Shown in pieces: positions 1-7,510 of a DNA stretch of 19,733 nucleotides (positions within the stretch are counted from its first letter, which is position 1; every line of letters starts with the position of its first letter). The stretch lies in NCBI GenBank assembly GCA_965365465.1, contig CBDUBU010000037.1:1-19733 (forward strand). The letters are read 5' to 3'. The notes beneath the pieces were generated by a model. It was not told the DNA's origin. It searched no databases and saw nothing but the letters and a program-made list of their open reading frames with translations. The position numbers were made by a program, and so were the translations under genes. This DNA is from CBDUBU01 sp965365465. Its GTDB lineage: Bacteria; Bacteroidota; Rhodothermia; Rhodothermales; DASSAV01.

Positions 1-1345
1 GCTTGAGCACTACTCTGTTAACGTTTTCCACACTCATCTTGTGCCACCAGAAAAGCTGCCCAAGACCGGCAAGGAAAACAAATCCAACAGCAAGCGGCAG
101 CGTCCACCGGTTATAAAAATCGGTAGGCACCGCTGAAGGGCTTTCGCGGAAGAGGCGTCCAAAGATGGGAGAACTCGTTCCGAGCAGGATAACTCCTGCC
201 GTGACACAGAGCAGCAACGCACCCGAAAAAATCAAAAACTCACGGGAGAGCGTATTGGCTTCCTGGATAGGCGAAGGAAGATCCCGGTACCGGTATGCAT
301 ACAGCCCGAATCCCGTACCTGCAATTGCCACGATCCAGGCAAGCAACTGGTTGTACATGCCGAGATCGACGAACGAGTGGACAGAAATGTCGCCCAGGAT
401 GCCGCTTCGCGTCAGGAAGGTGGAGTAGATAACGAGAATGTAGGCCGTGATAGCCAGGAAAAATGAAGCTCTGGCACGGCTGCCTCGTTTCTTTTGCACG
501 ATCATCGTATGGATCGCCGCAATACCCACGAGCCAGGGCACGAGCGAAGAGTTCTCGACCGGATCCCAGGCCCAGTACCCCCCGAAAGAAAGCGTCACGT
601 AGGCCCAGTAGCCGCCCATAGCGATGCCCACACCGAGAATCATGGCGGCAAACAGCATCCACGGCAATGCCGGGCGCACCCAATCGGTATATCGGCGCTT
701 CCACAGCCCTGCCACGGCATAGGCAAAGGGGACCATCATACTTGCGAAGCCTACAAAGAGCGTAGGCGGATGAATGACCATCCAGTAGTTCTGCAACAAG
801 TCATTCAGGCCGTTGCCGTCAGCAGGGACAAAGTCGGGCTGCTGCTGAAAAATGGGTGCGTCAGGAAAACGCTCGTAGAGCATGGCAAACGGAGACGATC
901 CCAGATGAAACGCTCCGAGGCGCAACCCGACAATCATCGACAGCAAGAAAAACTGCGAAAACGCGATGACTGTCATCACCGGCGCCTCATAAGACTTTGA
1001 CCACCTTATCAAAGCAAAGCCTATGAGACCAGTAAAGAGAATCCAGAGGAGAAAGGAGCCTTCCTGACCCGCCCAGAACGCCGAAAAGAGGAAATGCGCC
1101 GGAAGATCCTTCGACGTGTACTGAAAGACATAGGCGTACTGAAACTGGTGAGTCAGGAGGAGGTAGAGCAGAATTCCCGATGCTCCCACCACCATCGCCG
1201 CCATCACCTTCCAGGCCGCTCGCGCAATTCGGATCCAATCAGACGCAACGCTTTCTGATCGCGCTGCAAGGAAAAAGGCCGTGCCCGAAAGACCACAAGC
1301 AACAAAGGCAATAAGAACGAAGACCTGTCCGATCGTACCTGGCAT
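1..1345 (-). CDS. ccmF: CcmF/NrfE-type cytochrome c heme lyase subunit (3' end cut by window edge)
   Basis: Integral membrane protein of cytochrome c maturation that helps attach heme to CXXCH motifs of apocytochromes on the outer face of the cytoplasmic membrane. The gene runs off the window, leaving about 448 codons. The translation is strongly hydrophobic with many predicted membrane segments. It shows FWAGQEGSFLLW near residue 90, IHPPTLF near 190, and the tryptophan-rich heme-handling segment GGYWAWDPVENSSLVPWL near 255-275, all typical of CcmF/NrfE; the shorter CcsA shares only the Trp-rich part. Start: ATG at 1345 giving MPGTIGQVFVLIAF, which matches how CcmF proteins begin. No other ccm gene is visible; the rest of the system would lie beyond position 1. 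CcmF versus a long CcsA-like relative is the only real doubt. Confidence 0.88.
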   Translation of the reverse strand, partial: MPGTIGQVFVLIAFVACGLSGTAFFLAARSESVASDWIRIARAAWKVMAAMVVGASGILLYLLLTHQFQYAYVFQYTSKDLPAHFLFSAFWAGQEGSFLLWILFTGLIGFALIRWSKSYEAPVMTVIAFSQFFLLSMIVGLRLGAFHLGSSPFAMLYERFPDAPIFQQQPDFVPADGNGLNDLLQNYWMVIHPPTLFVGFASMMVPFAYAVAGLWKRRYTDWVRPALPWMLFAAMILGVGIAMGGYWAYVTLSFGGYWAWDPVENSSLVPWLVGIAAIHTMIVQKKRGSRARASFFLAITAYILVIYSTFLTRSGILGDISVHSFVDLGMYNQLLAWIVAIAGTGFGLYAYRYRDLPSPIQEANTLSREFLIFSGALLLCVTAGVILLGTSSPIFGRLFRESPSAVPTDFYNRWTLPLAVGFVFLAGLGQLFWWHKMSVENVNRVVLK

Positions 1346-1458
1346 ATCAATCAGCACACATGGTTCAGGCTATATATTCACGGCTTGAAACGCTATCTAC
1401 CGGTGGAGTTCCGCTATTTCGGGCAGAATCGAAGCCGGCGTAAGCGATCTTCTTTGCG

Positions 1459-1493
1459 AAAGGGCAGCGTCGAAAGCAGATCCGGCGCTGCCC
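1459..1493 (-). terminator. Possible weak intrinsic terminator after the Dabb gene
   Basis: A perfect 8-bp inverted repeat (GGGCAGCG/CGCTGCCC, arms 1486-1493 and 1462-1469) lies just past the Dabb stop codon. On the minus strand it is followed by only three T residues, so termination would be inefficient. It sits between the Dabb gene and ccmF. Nothing else was seen in the 154-bp spacer. Confidence 0.4.
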
Positions 1494-1499
1494 GAATCA

Positions 1500-1808
1500 T
1501 TACGCAGGCGTTTCGACAAAATCGTAGATTTTCACCTCTCGCCACCAGGATGAGAAATGAGTCCGGAAGTCATCGTGGATAGGGTCCTCCTGATAGAGGT
1601 CATGCCCCTCCTGATCGTCAAAGGCCACTATCAGGGCATAGCTGTAACTGCGGTCTATAACAGGCCTGTCTGTAGACGCGGGCACACCAACATGGCTATG
1701 CCTGACCGTACGGATATCTGTCAGGGAGCGAAGACCTTTCTCGAAATCGGTCACTTTCTCATGGCTCAAATCTTCGTTAAGCCAGAAGTAAACACTGTGA
1801 ACAAACAT
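1500..1808 (-). CDS. Dabb (stress-responsive alpha/beta barrel) domain protein
   Basis: A 102-residue protein made of a single Dabb domain, a dimeric alpha/beta-barrel fold of the ferredoxin-like superfamily. Family signatures are the N-terminal MFVHSVYFWL strand, a central HSHVGVPAS segment, the SYSYALIVAFDD strand, and the helix with H-x2-YQEDPIH-x2-F, close to the usual family length of about 100. Cytoplasmic, with no signal peptide. Dabb proteins have varied or unknown roles, so substrate and reaction cannot be given. It starts 41 bp after the rny stop on the same strand and may be read through from rny. No Shine-Dalgarno sequence is evident before the ATG at 1808. Confidence 0.85.
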   Translation of the reverse strand: MFVHSVYFWLNEDLSHEKVTDFEKGLRSLTDIRTVRHSHVGVPASTDRPVIDRSYSYALIVAFDDQEGHDLYQEDPIHDDFRTHFSSWWREVKIYDFVETPA

Positions 1809-1849
1809 GTTTTTGATTGGGATATAGGTTTTTAAAGGAAGCGCTACTA

Positions 1850-3541
1850 TTACTTGGCGTAGGAGACTGATCGAACTTCTCGAATGACCGTAACCTTGAT
1901 CTGGCCTGGATACTGCATCTCATTCTGAATCTTCTTTGAGATGTCGAGCGCCAGCATCTCTGCCTGCGCGTCTGTGACCAACTCATGGTTGACCAGAACG
2001 CGGATTTCCCGGCCCGCCTGGATCGCGTAAACGCGCTCTACACCATCAAAAGATCCTGCAACGTTTTCGAGTTTCTCCAGGCGTTTTATGTAACTTTCCA
2101 GCGCCTCGCGCCGCGCCCCGGGACGGGCGCCGGAGATGGCGTCCGCAGCCTGCACGATAGGGGCAATGAGCGTCGTCATCTCGATCTCGTCGTGGTGCGC
2201 CCCTACCGCGTTGCAGACTTCCGGGTGCTCCTTGTATTTCCTGCACATTTCCATCCCGACAATGGCGTGCGGGCTTTCGATTTCTTCCTCCACAACCTTG
2301 CCGATGTCGTGGAGCAGCCCTGCACGCCTGGCACGGGCCGCATCCAGGGTTAGTTCCGAAGCCATAAGAGAGGCGATCCGGGCTGTTTCAATTGAGTGCG
2401 CAAGCAGATTCTGGCCGTAGCTGGTCCGGTAGCGCATGCGTCCGACCATGCGGATGAGTTCCGGGTGCAGGCCGTGTAGGTTGAGGTCGATAACCGTTCG
2501 CTCTCCGGTTTCTATGATTTCCTCTTCGATCTCCGACCTCACTTTTTCGACGACTTCTTCAATGCGGGCAGGGTGGATGCGACCGTCCTGAACCAGCTTG
2601 ATAAGGGAGAGGCGAGCGATCTCGCGCCGAACCGGATCGAAACCGGAGAGAATAACTGCTTCCGGGGTATCGTCTACGATTACTTCTATCCCTGTCACGG
2701 ATTCAAAGGCGCGTATGTTGCGTCCTTCGCGGCCAATGATCCGTCCTTTCATCTCGTCAGACTGGATGTTGACGACAGAGACAGTGTTTTCTATGGCATG
2801 GCTGGCCGCAGTTCGCTGAATGGCAGTCAGGATGATCTTGCGAGCCTGGCGATTGGCTGTGAGTTTGGCTTCGTCCCGTATCTCTTTGATGAGCGAAGCC
2901 GCTTCGAGTTTCGCTTCTTCGGAGAACTGCTGTAACAGGGCCTCACGGGCCTCGCGCTGGCTCAAGCCGGACACTTGTTCCAGCTTTCGTATTTGTTCAT
3001 CGACCATGCGGTCGATCTGCTCCTGCTTTTTTGCCAGTTCTTCTCTACGGGCGCCGGCTTCCGTTTCATACTGCTCCGCCTGTTGGCGGCGTATCTGCGC
3101 ATCCGCCAGGAGCGTCTCAGCTTTCCGGCGAAGCGCTTCGCTTTCTCGGCGATGAGCTTCTGCTTCCTTGCGGAGCGCATCAATGGCTTCCGTGGCCTGG
3201 TGGAGAACGCTTTCGCGTTCGTTGGTCCTCTGTGTTCGTTGGTTAAGTTTAGCCTGGCGTTGCTCCAGCTTATGCTTTGAATGCTGGAGCGTACGCTTGG
3301 TCTCTGCTTGTTCCCGCTCTATCTCCTCATGCTTACGGGTGAGTTCTGCCTCTGCCTTCTCAATGTGCTCATGGCGGTATAATTGGGCTTCCTGTTTAGC
3401 TTCAGCCAGTAAGCGCTCTGCCTTTTCTTTGGCCTGGGTGAGTTCATTGCGTCCAACTCGCACCAGGATAAATCTATCAACGAGAATGCCAAGTCCAAGC
3501 GCGACCACGGCGACGATCAAGCCGACCGTAATTGCATCCAT
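1850..3541 (-). CDS. rny: Ribonuclease Y
   Basis: Membrane-anchored endoribonuclease that starts mRNA decay, 563 residues (family usually 510-570). An N-terminal membrane segment spans about residues 4-24. A long charged coiled coil follows, about 30-225, rich in Glu/Lys/Arg heptads. A KH RNA-binding domain follows with the GxxG loop in RIIGREGRNIRAFE (about 266-280). The HD phosphohydrolase domain carries LAHSIETA (about 380), the metal-binding dyad in LLHDIGK (about 406-412) and GAHHDE (about 445-451). Start: ATG at 3541, placing the membrane helix at the N terminus; no strong Shine-Dalgarno. Upstream lie a T-tracted hairpin and the candidate 6S RNA gene, so rny probably has its own promoter or is reached by read-through. 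All catalytic motifs appear intact. Confidence 0.97.
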   Translation of the reverse strand: MDAITVGLIVAVVALGLGILVDRFILVRVGRNELTQAKEKAERLLAEAKQEAQLYRHEHIEKAEAELTRKHEEIEREQAETKRTLQHSKHKLEQRQAKLNQRTQRTNERESVLHQATEAIDALRKEAEAHRRESEALRRKAETLLADAQIRRQQAEQYETEAGARREELAKKQEQIDRMVDEQIRKLEQVSGLSQREAREALLQQFSEEAKLEAASLIKEIRDEAKLTANRQARKIILTAIQRTAASHAIENTVSVVNIQSDEMKGRIIGREGRNIRAFESVTGIEVIVDDTPEAVILSGFDPVRREIARLSLIKLVQDGRIHPARIEEVVEKVRSEIEEEIIETGERTVIDLNLHGLHPELIRMVGRMRYRTSYGQNLLAHSIETARIASLMASELTLDAARARRAGLLHDIGKVVEEEIESPHAIVGMEMCRKYKEHPEVCNAVGAHHDEIEMTTLIAPIVQAADAISGARPGARREALESYIKRLEKLENVAGSFDGVERVYAIQAGREIRVLVNHELVTDAQAEMLALDISKKIQNEMQYPGQIKVTVIREVRSVSYAK

Positions 3542-3650
3542 GGGTTGTTATTTATAGTGGAAAAAGCGGCCAAAGATGCGCCGCATTTGGTTTACCCGCT
3601 GCCGTTAGACCTATATGGTTTGTAGCCGGATACGACGGGCGGGCGCATGA

Positions 3651-3706
3651 AAAATAAAAAGCGCCCCGGTAGGTTCCGGCTATCAGCCGCTGACCCCACC
3701 GGGGCG
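3651..3706 (-). terminator. Strong intrinsic terminator between the candidate 6S RNA and rny
   Basis: A 9-bp GC-rich stem (CGCCCCGGT/ACCGGGGCG, arms at 3662-3670 and 3698-3706) encloses a second small hairpin (CGGCT/AGCCG at 3677-3689). On the minus strand it is followed directly by TTTTTATTTTT. This is the expected form of a Rho-independent terminator, and its position would end transcripts coming from zapA and the RNA gene before rny. Confidence 0.85.
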
Positions 3707-3779
3707 TAGCTTTACGCTGTCACTAATCCGCAGCAATGAATATGAAGAACCTCTCTTCACATCATAATGGGCGCCGCTC

Positions 3780-3975
3780 GGATTCTTCCAACTTCCCCGG
3801 ATCCAACGCATGAGCGCTGAAAAGCTCCGCTTTTACGGAGGCGGGGCCTGTTGTCTAAACCTGAAGGCAGGCTCCCTTCAGCATAAACTGTAAGGTTCTT
3901 ATATGCATGAACTGCGAATCGTGCAGACTGCCCCTTGCGGGAGCAAGTATCAGTTATATCAGACTTCTCAATCCC
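3780..3975 (-). ncRNA. ssrS: Candidate 6S RNA (structured RNA gene between zapA and rny)
   Basis: 6S RNA binds the housekeeping RNA polymerase holoenzyme and mimics an open promoter. This 450-bp gap has no credible protein. It holds a sigma70-like promoter at the zapA stop and many complementary segments on the minus strand: ends GGATT (3970-3974) and AATCC (3780-3784); a CUU-gc-UCCCG/CGGGGAAG lower stem; GGGGC with GCCCC closing an upper arm; a 3'-side hairpin CTCCG-TAAAAG-CGGAG; and apical hairpins CTGAAGG/CCTTCAG and GCATA/TATGC. A lower stem, a bubble with a 3'-side hairpin and a long apical arm resemble 6S RNA, and the size (about 196 nt) fits. 6S RNA genes are also commonly found beside zapA. 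Ends are estimated, folding was done by eye, and no covariance search was run. Confidence 0.55.
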
Positions 3976-3981
3976 TGTTCC

Positions 3982-4010
3982 TATATAGCGCACCGGGCAG
4001 GATTAATCAA
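3982..4010 (-). promoter_or_regulatory. Sigma70-like promoter of the candidate 6S RNA, overlapping the zapA stop codon
   Basis: On the minus strand a -35-like TTGATT (4005-4010) and a -10-like TATATA (3982-3987) are separated by exactly 17 nt. The -35 box includes the last bases of the zapA coding region and its stop codon. Transcription would begin near 3975, right at the 5' arm of the predicted closing stem. This fits an RNA gene with its own promoter at the end of the zapA operon. Confidence 0.6.
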
Positions 4011-4380
4011 GCGATTCTTCATTATCCGGCTTGACCATTTCTGAATTCCCCCCTTCATTTTGTGCGGTTGGGTCAGGTTGAGGCCGCAGAGATGACTCAG
4101 AGAGCGCAGCCGCCAGTTGTTGTTCGAGATCCGCCAGTTGCTGTTCGAGTGCTGCCACTGTATGAGATTGGTCTTCCCATCTGGAATAAAGCTCTTCGGT
4201 GATAGACAGCGCTGCCACTACAGCCGTCGTGAGTTCAGGCTGCGCCGGGTGCATTTGCTGAAACATCTTCATGCGGGCATCCACATAGGCCGCAATCTCT
4301 CTGGTGGCAGGTTCGTTGTCGGCTTCTACACGAAGCGCATATTCGCGATTCAGAATGCGTACTCGGATCGATTTCTCCAT
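4003..4380 (-). CDS. zapA: Cell division protein ZapA
   Basis: ZapA binds FtsZ and bundles its protofilaments at the cytokinetic ring. The protein is 125 residues from the ATG at 4380. It starts with the globular ZapA fold (MEKSIRVRILNREYALRVEADNE would follow the family's beta-hairpin pattern; only the opening is diagnostic). The DARMKMFQQMHPAQPEL and TTAVVAALSITEEL helices come next, then the C-terminal coiled coil (TVAALEQQLADLEQQLAAAL) that drives dimerisation. A polar, probably disordered 30-residue tail ends it. The reading frame extends five codons further to a TTG at 4395, but the ATG matches the family N terminus. The upstream neighbour is a small coiled-coil protein; the downstream neighbour is the candidate 6S RNA. 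Confidence 0.9.
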   Translation of the reverse strand: MEKSIRVRILNREYALRVEADNEPATREIAAYVDARMKMFQQMHPAQPELTTAVVAALSITEELYSRWEDQSHTVAALEQQLADLEQQLAAALSESSLRPQPDPTAQNEGGNSEMVKPDNEESLD

Positions 4381-4414
4381 GAACCCGGACGTCAACTCGG
4401 AAGGATAAGAATTG

Positions 4415-4449
4415 GGGGAAGATGTAAGGGCTGTCAGTGCATCTTCCCC
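4415..4449 (-). repeat. 10-bp perfect inverted repeat between the ZapB-like gene and zapA
   Basis: GGGGAAGATG (4415-4424) and CATCTTCCCC (4440-4449) are perfectly complementary around a 15-nt loop, about 35 bp ahead of the zapA ATG. In the direction of transcription the bases after the stem are CAATTCTT, not a T-tract, so it does not look like an intrinsic terminator. It could be an mRNA processing or stabilising hairpin, or a translational control element for zapA. Confidence 0.55.
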
Positions 4450-4485
4450 TCAGTCATTTTTACTATCGTTAGTCGCTGCGCTCGT

Positions 4486-4872
4486 TTACTCTTGTTCTTT
4501 CCCCTGCTCCAGGTATTTGTCTATCGCCTCGATAAAGGAGGTGACCTTGCGGCGGAGCGTTTCAGAATCTTCTTCGAGATAGACGGCCGTGCCTTCTTCC
4601 AGATTGAAAGGCGCCGCCGATTCCATCTTCGAAATTCTTTCGGAAAGCGCTGCGTTTTCAAGGCGCAGCCGCCTCAGTTCCTCGGTAGCCTGTTGAACGC
4701 GGTCCCTGAGTCTTTCCAGAGATTGAGGTCCTCTAAGGACTGCTGGGCTTGAGGACTGGGAATGAGGGCCTTTATCTCGGTTATCGGATAAAACCTCGTC
4801 CTTGTTTTCTTGCCGGGGCCGATTCTTTCTACCACGAGAAGGGCGACGGCCGGAGCCTGAGCGGTCACTCAT
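4486..4872 (-). CDS. Small coiled-coil protein, probable ZapB-like partner of ZapA
   Basis: Not assigned to a named family with certainty. The 128-residue product (ATG at 4872; the longer frame would begin at a TTG) has a basic, disordered N terminus of about 45 residues rich in Arg/Ser. A heptad-repeat coiled coil follows, about 48-85 (SLERLRDRVQQATEELRRL, then LENAALSERISKME). An acidic linker and a C-terminal helix LRRKVTSFIEAIDKYLEQ end it. No signal peptide or membrane segment. It lies 40 bp after pheT and about 105 bp before zapA, where Bacteroidota-type genomes usually have a short coiled-coil gene. A role with ZapA in organising the Z ring is inferred from position and architecture only. 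Confidence 0.7.
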   Translation of the reverse strand: MSDRSGSGRRPSRGRKNRPRQENKDEVLSDNRDKGPHSQSSSPAVLRGPQSLERLRDRVQQATEELRRLRLENAALSERISKMESAAPFNLEEGTAVYLEEDSETLRRKVTSFIEAIDKYLEQGKEQE

Positions 4873-4912
4873 GGCGCACAACCTTTATTTTGGTTCAATA
4901 CGATCAGAAAAA

Positions 4913-7453
4913 TTACTGTCGCAGGGAAGCATTATAGATCTCTTTCAGTTCCTGCACAATGGTTGCCAGAGAAGCGTCTACTTCCTCGTCCAGCAGCGTG
5001 CGATCCGCTGAATAGCTCAGCGAGAACGCAATGCTTTTCTTGCCTTGTTCGATTCGATCCCCTTCGTAGAGGTCAAAAACAGTTGCGTTTTGAAGCAGCG
5101 TTCCTCCTGTCTTTCGGATCGTTTGAAGCAGCGGCCCGACAGCTTGTTTGCGGTCAACCAGCAGCGCCAGGTCGCGTTCAACAGAAGGAAAGCGGCTTAC
5201 CGGCATGTAGCGTTGCTGTTGGTTTGACCCAACCGTTGCTACCAGAGCCTGCCAGTTTAGTTCTGCAAAGTAGACAGGTTCCTTCAGATCAAGAGCGTTC
5301 GCAACACTATCGGATAGCCGTGCGATGATGCCCAGTGGAGTTCCGCCTGCTTCCATATAGGTATGGTAAGCCGTAAGCGGCGTATCGGTGGGGCTGGGAT
5401 CAAACGCGATCTGTGGCAGGCGAAGGGCTTCAAAGATAGCCTCTACGATTCCCTTGAGATCAAAGAAGTCGCTCATGCGCTGTTCCGCATCCCACATTGC
5501 TTCATCAGCGGGTCCGCTCAGTGTAACGATGAGCGACTCATGCTCTGCATAGCCGGGAACAAGCGTGTGTTCGTTATCACTTCTACGGAAAACGTGGCCA
5601 AATTCAAAGAAACGCAGAAGGCGCTGGCCATGGTTCTGGTTATATCGGATTACCTGAAGCGCCCCCGGCAGAAGGCTCGGACGCAGCGCGGCCATTTCCT
5701 GTGAGATCGGGTTGAGCGTCTCGACAATCTCTCCCTGTTCCGGCTCCTCGCTGACGGCTGGAAGACAAAACTGTTCGGCTGCTTCCTTGCGAAGCATACT
5801 GTTTGTATAAATCTCACGGTAGCCGAGTCCTACCAGAAGCCGCTCTGCATGGTTGCGAAGCGTCTGTGCTGGAGGAACATGAGGAGGCAAGTTGGGAATA
5901 ACCGAGCGTTCAGGTTCTGGAATACGGTCGTAGCCGTAGAGCCGTGCAACTTCCTCAATGACATCGATCTCGCGCTCTATGTCTGGCCGGAAAGAGGGGA
6001 CGGTGCAGGCGAGGGTCAGTTCGGTCATCTCAACATCAGGAGAACGGCCTTCCATCATGTTTTCCGCCATTTTCTCAAGCGGATTCTGTTGCGTAACAAC
6101 GAAGCCAATGGCTTCAAGCAACTGCACGACCTCCGGTAGTGGAATCTCTACTCCCAGCACATGCTTGATCCTGGAAGGGCGCACGAGCACCTCGCGGGGC
6201 TGAACCGGAACCGGGTGCGCATCTACAATCCCCGGCGCTACTTTACCGCCAGTCAACGCTGCTATGAGATCGGCAGCCCGGGCCGCTGCCCAGACTTGCC
6301 CTTCAGGGTCTACGCCGCGCTCGAAACGATAGGCAGCGTCGGTGAGCAAGCCGAGCGCTTTGACAGCCTTGCGAATCGTACGTGGATCAAAATAGGCGCT
6401 TTCAAGCAGCACGTTCGTCGTTTCCTCTACGACCTCTGAGTTCTCTCCTCCCATGATTCCGGCTAGCGCAACCGGACGTTCGCCGTCGCAAATCAAGAGC
6501 GTCCCTTGCGGAAGGTCACGCTGTTTGCCATCCAGTGTGACGAAAGACTCGCCTGCCTCAGATAAACGAACAATGATCTGAGCGCCTTTCAGCCGATCAT
6601 AGTCAAAGGCATGGAGAGGCTGACCGCACTCGTACATTACAAAATTTGTAATATCGACCACGTTGTTTCGCGGGCGAAGCCCGATGGCAGTCAGGCGTTG
6701 TTTGAGCCACATCGGAGATTCGCCTACCTTGACGCCGCGTACCAGCATGGCAGCATAGCGACCGCAAGCCTCCGGAGCATGAATCTCAATGCTTATCTGT
6801 TCGGCTGTCGCTGCGGATGAGTCTGGTAGAGCAACCTCCGGTTTAAGGAAAACAGCGCCGGTCAGCGCCCCAAGATCACGTGCTATGCCAAGATGACTCG
6901 TTGCGTCAGGCCGGTTCGGGGTAATGCTGATGTCCAGCACAGCGTCTCCGTTTTCAACGCCGACCGATTCCAGGTATTGCCCGAAGGGCTGGCCCACCGG
7001 CGCGCTCTCCGGAAGAACCATAATGCCGGAATGATCGAATGAAAGGCCAAGTTCATCCTCGGAACATATCATTCCTTCCGAAACCTCTCCCCGAAGCTTC
7101 ACCTTCTTCAGCGTAAAAGGCTCACGAACCGACGGATCGGTTTTGCTCGAGAGCATGAGCGTCGTTCCTGTCGTTGCAACAGGCGCCTTCTGACCCTGTG
7201 CAACGTTGGGCGCTCCACATACGATCTGCACGGCCTCGCCGCTGCCCAGGTCTACCTTGCAAAGGGTAAGTCGATCAGCATTCGGGTGAGGGCGCGCCTC
7301 CAGCACCTTGCCGACCACAACCCCTTCCAGCGACGAGCCTGTAACCTCTATGTCATCGACCTCCAGCCCGCTCATGGTCAAAGCCCCCGCAAGTTCCTCG
7401 GGCGAGAGTCCATGCTGAATGTATTGCTTGAGCCAGTTATTGCTGATCTTCAT
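4913..7453 (-). CDS. pheT: Phenylalanine--tRNA ligase beta subunit
   Basis: Beta subunit of the (alpha-beta)2 phenylalanyl-tRNA synthetase. The 846-residue protein has the full bacterial domain order. It begins MKISNNWLKQYIQ, followed by an EMAP-like tRNA-binding domain (about 40-150). Then come the B3/4 editing domain (about 200-375, with GLRPRNNVVDITNFVM), the B5 DNA-binding-like domain (about 395-480), a catalytic-core-like domain (about 490-690, with RLYGYDRIPE), and a C-terminal anticodon-binding FDX-ACB domain (last 95 residues, RFPSVERDLALLVD). Start: ATG at 7453, the conserved family N terminus. Earlier in-frame starts (ATG 7468, GTG 7498) exist but add non-conserved residues. It follows pheS by 57 bp and is surely co-transcribed with it. 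Confidence 0.96.
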   Translation of the reverse strand: MKISNNWLKQYIQHGLSPEELAGALTMSGLEVDDIEVTGSSLEGVVVGKVLEARPHPNADRLTLCKVDLGSGEAVQIVCGAPNVAQGQKAPVATTGTTLMLSSKTDPSVREPFTLKKVKLRGEVSEGMICSEDELGLSFDHSGIMVLPESAPVGQPFGQYLESVGVENGDAVLDISITPNRPDATSHLGIARDLGALTGAVFLKPEVALPDSSAATAEQISIEIHAPEACGRYAAMLVRGVKVGESPMWLKQRLTAIGLRPRNNVVDITNFVMYECGQPLHAFDYDRLKGAQIIVRLSEAGESFVTLDGKQRDLPQGTLLICDGERPVALAGIMGGENSEVVEETTNVLLESAYFDPRTIRKAVKALGLLTDAAYRFERGVDPEGQVWAAARAADLIAALTGGKVAPGIVDAHPVPVQPREVLVRPSRIKHVLGVEIPLPEVVQLLEAIGFVVTQQNPLEKMAENMMEGRSPDVEMTELTLACTVPSFRPDIEREIDVIEEVARLYGYDRIPEPERSVIPNLPPHVPPAQTLRNHAERLLVGLGYREIYTNSMLRKEAAEQFCLPAVSEEPEQGEIVETLNPISQEMAALRPSLLPGALQVIRYNQNHGQRLLRFFEFGHVFRRSDNEHTLVPGYAEHESLIVTLSGPADEAMWDAEQRMSDFFDLKGIVEAIFEALRLPQIAFDPSPTDTPLTAYHTYMEAGGTPLGIIARLSDSVANALDLKEPVYFAELNWQALVATVGSNQQQRYMPVSRFPSVERDLALLVDRKQAVGPLLQTIRKTGGTLLQNATVFDLYEGDRIEQGKKSIAFSLSYSADRTLLDEEVDASLATIVQELKEIYNASLRQ

Positions 7454-7510
7454 ACTCGGTGCTTCCATCGTCAAAGTGAAAGCGTCCGGCGCCTTCACTG
7501 AAAACGCGGT

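Noticed and set aside
240..1238. Several open frames of 80-170 codons on both strands (240-704 minus, 494-1000 plus, 987-1238 minus)
   Set aside because: They are out of frame with the CcmF-type coding sequence, which spans the region with continuous family motifs.
3651..3980. tmRNA or RNase P RNA as the identity of the structured RNA
   Set aside because: No tRNA-like CCA end with T-arm for tmRNA, and none of the conserved RNase P core segments (such as GAGGAAAGUC or ACAGAAA) were found.
3757..3993. A 78-codon minus-strand frame in the zapA-rny gap
   Set aside because: The translation has no motif, and the same bases contain a promoter, many paired segments and the candidate 6S RNA, so a structured RNA explains them better.
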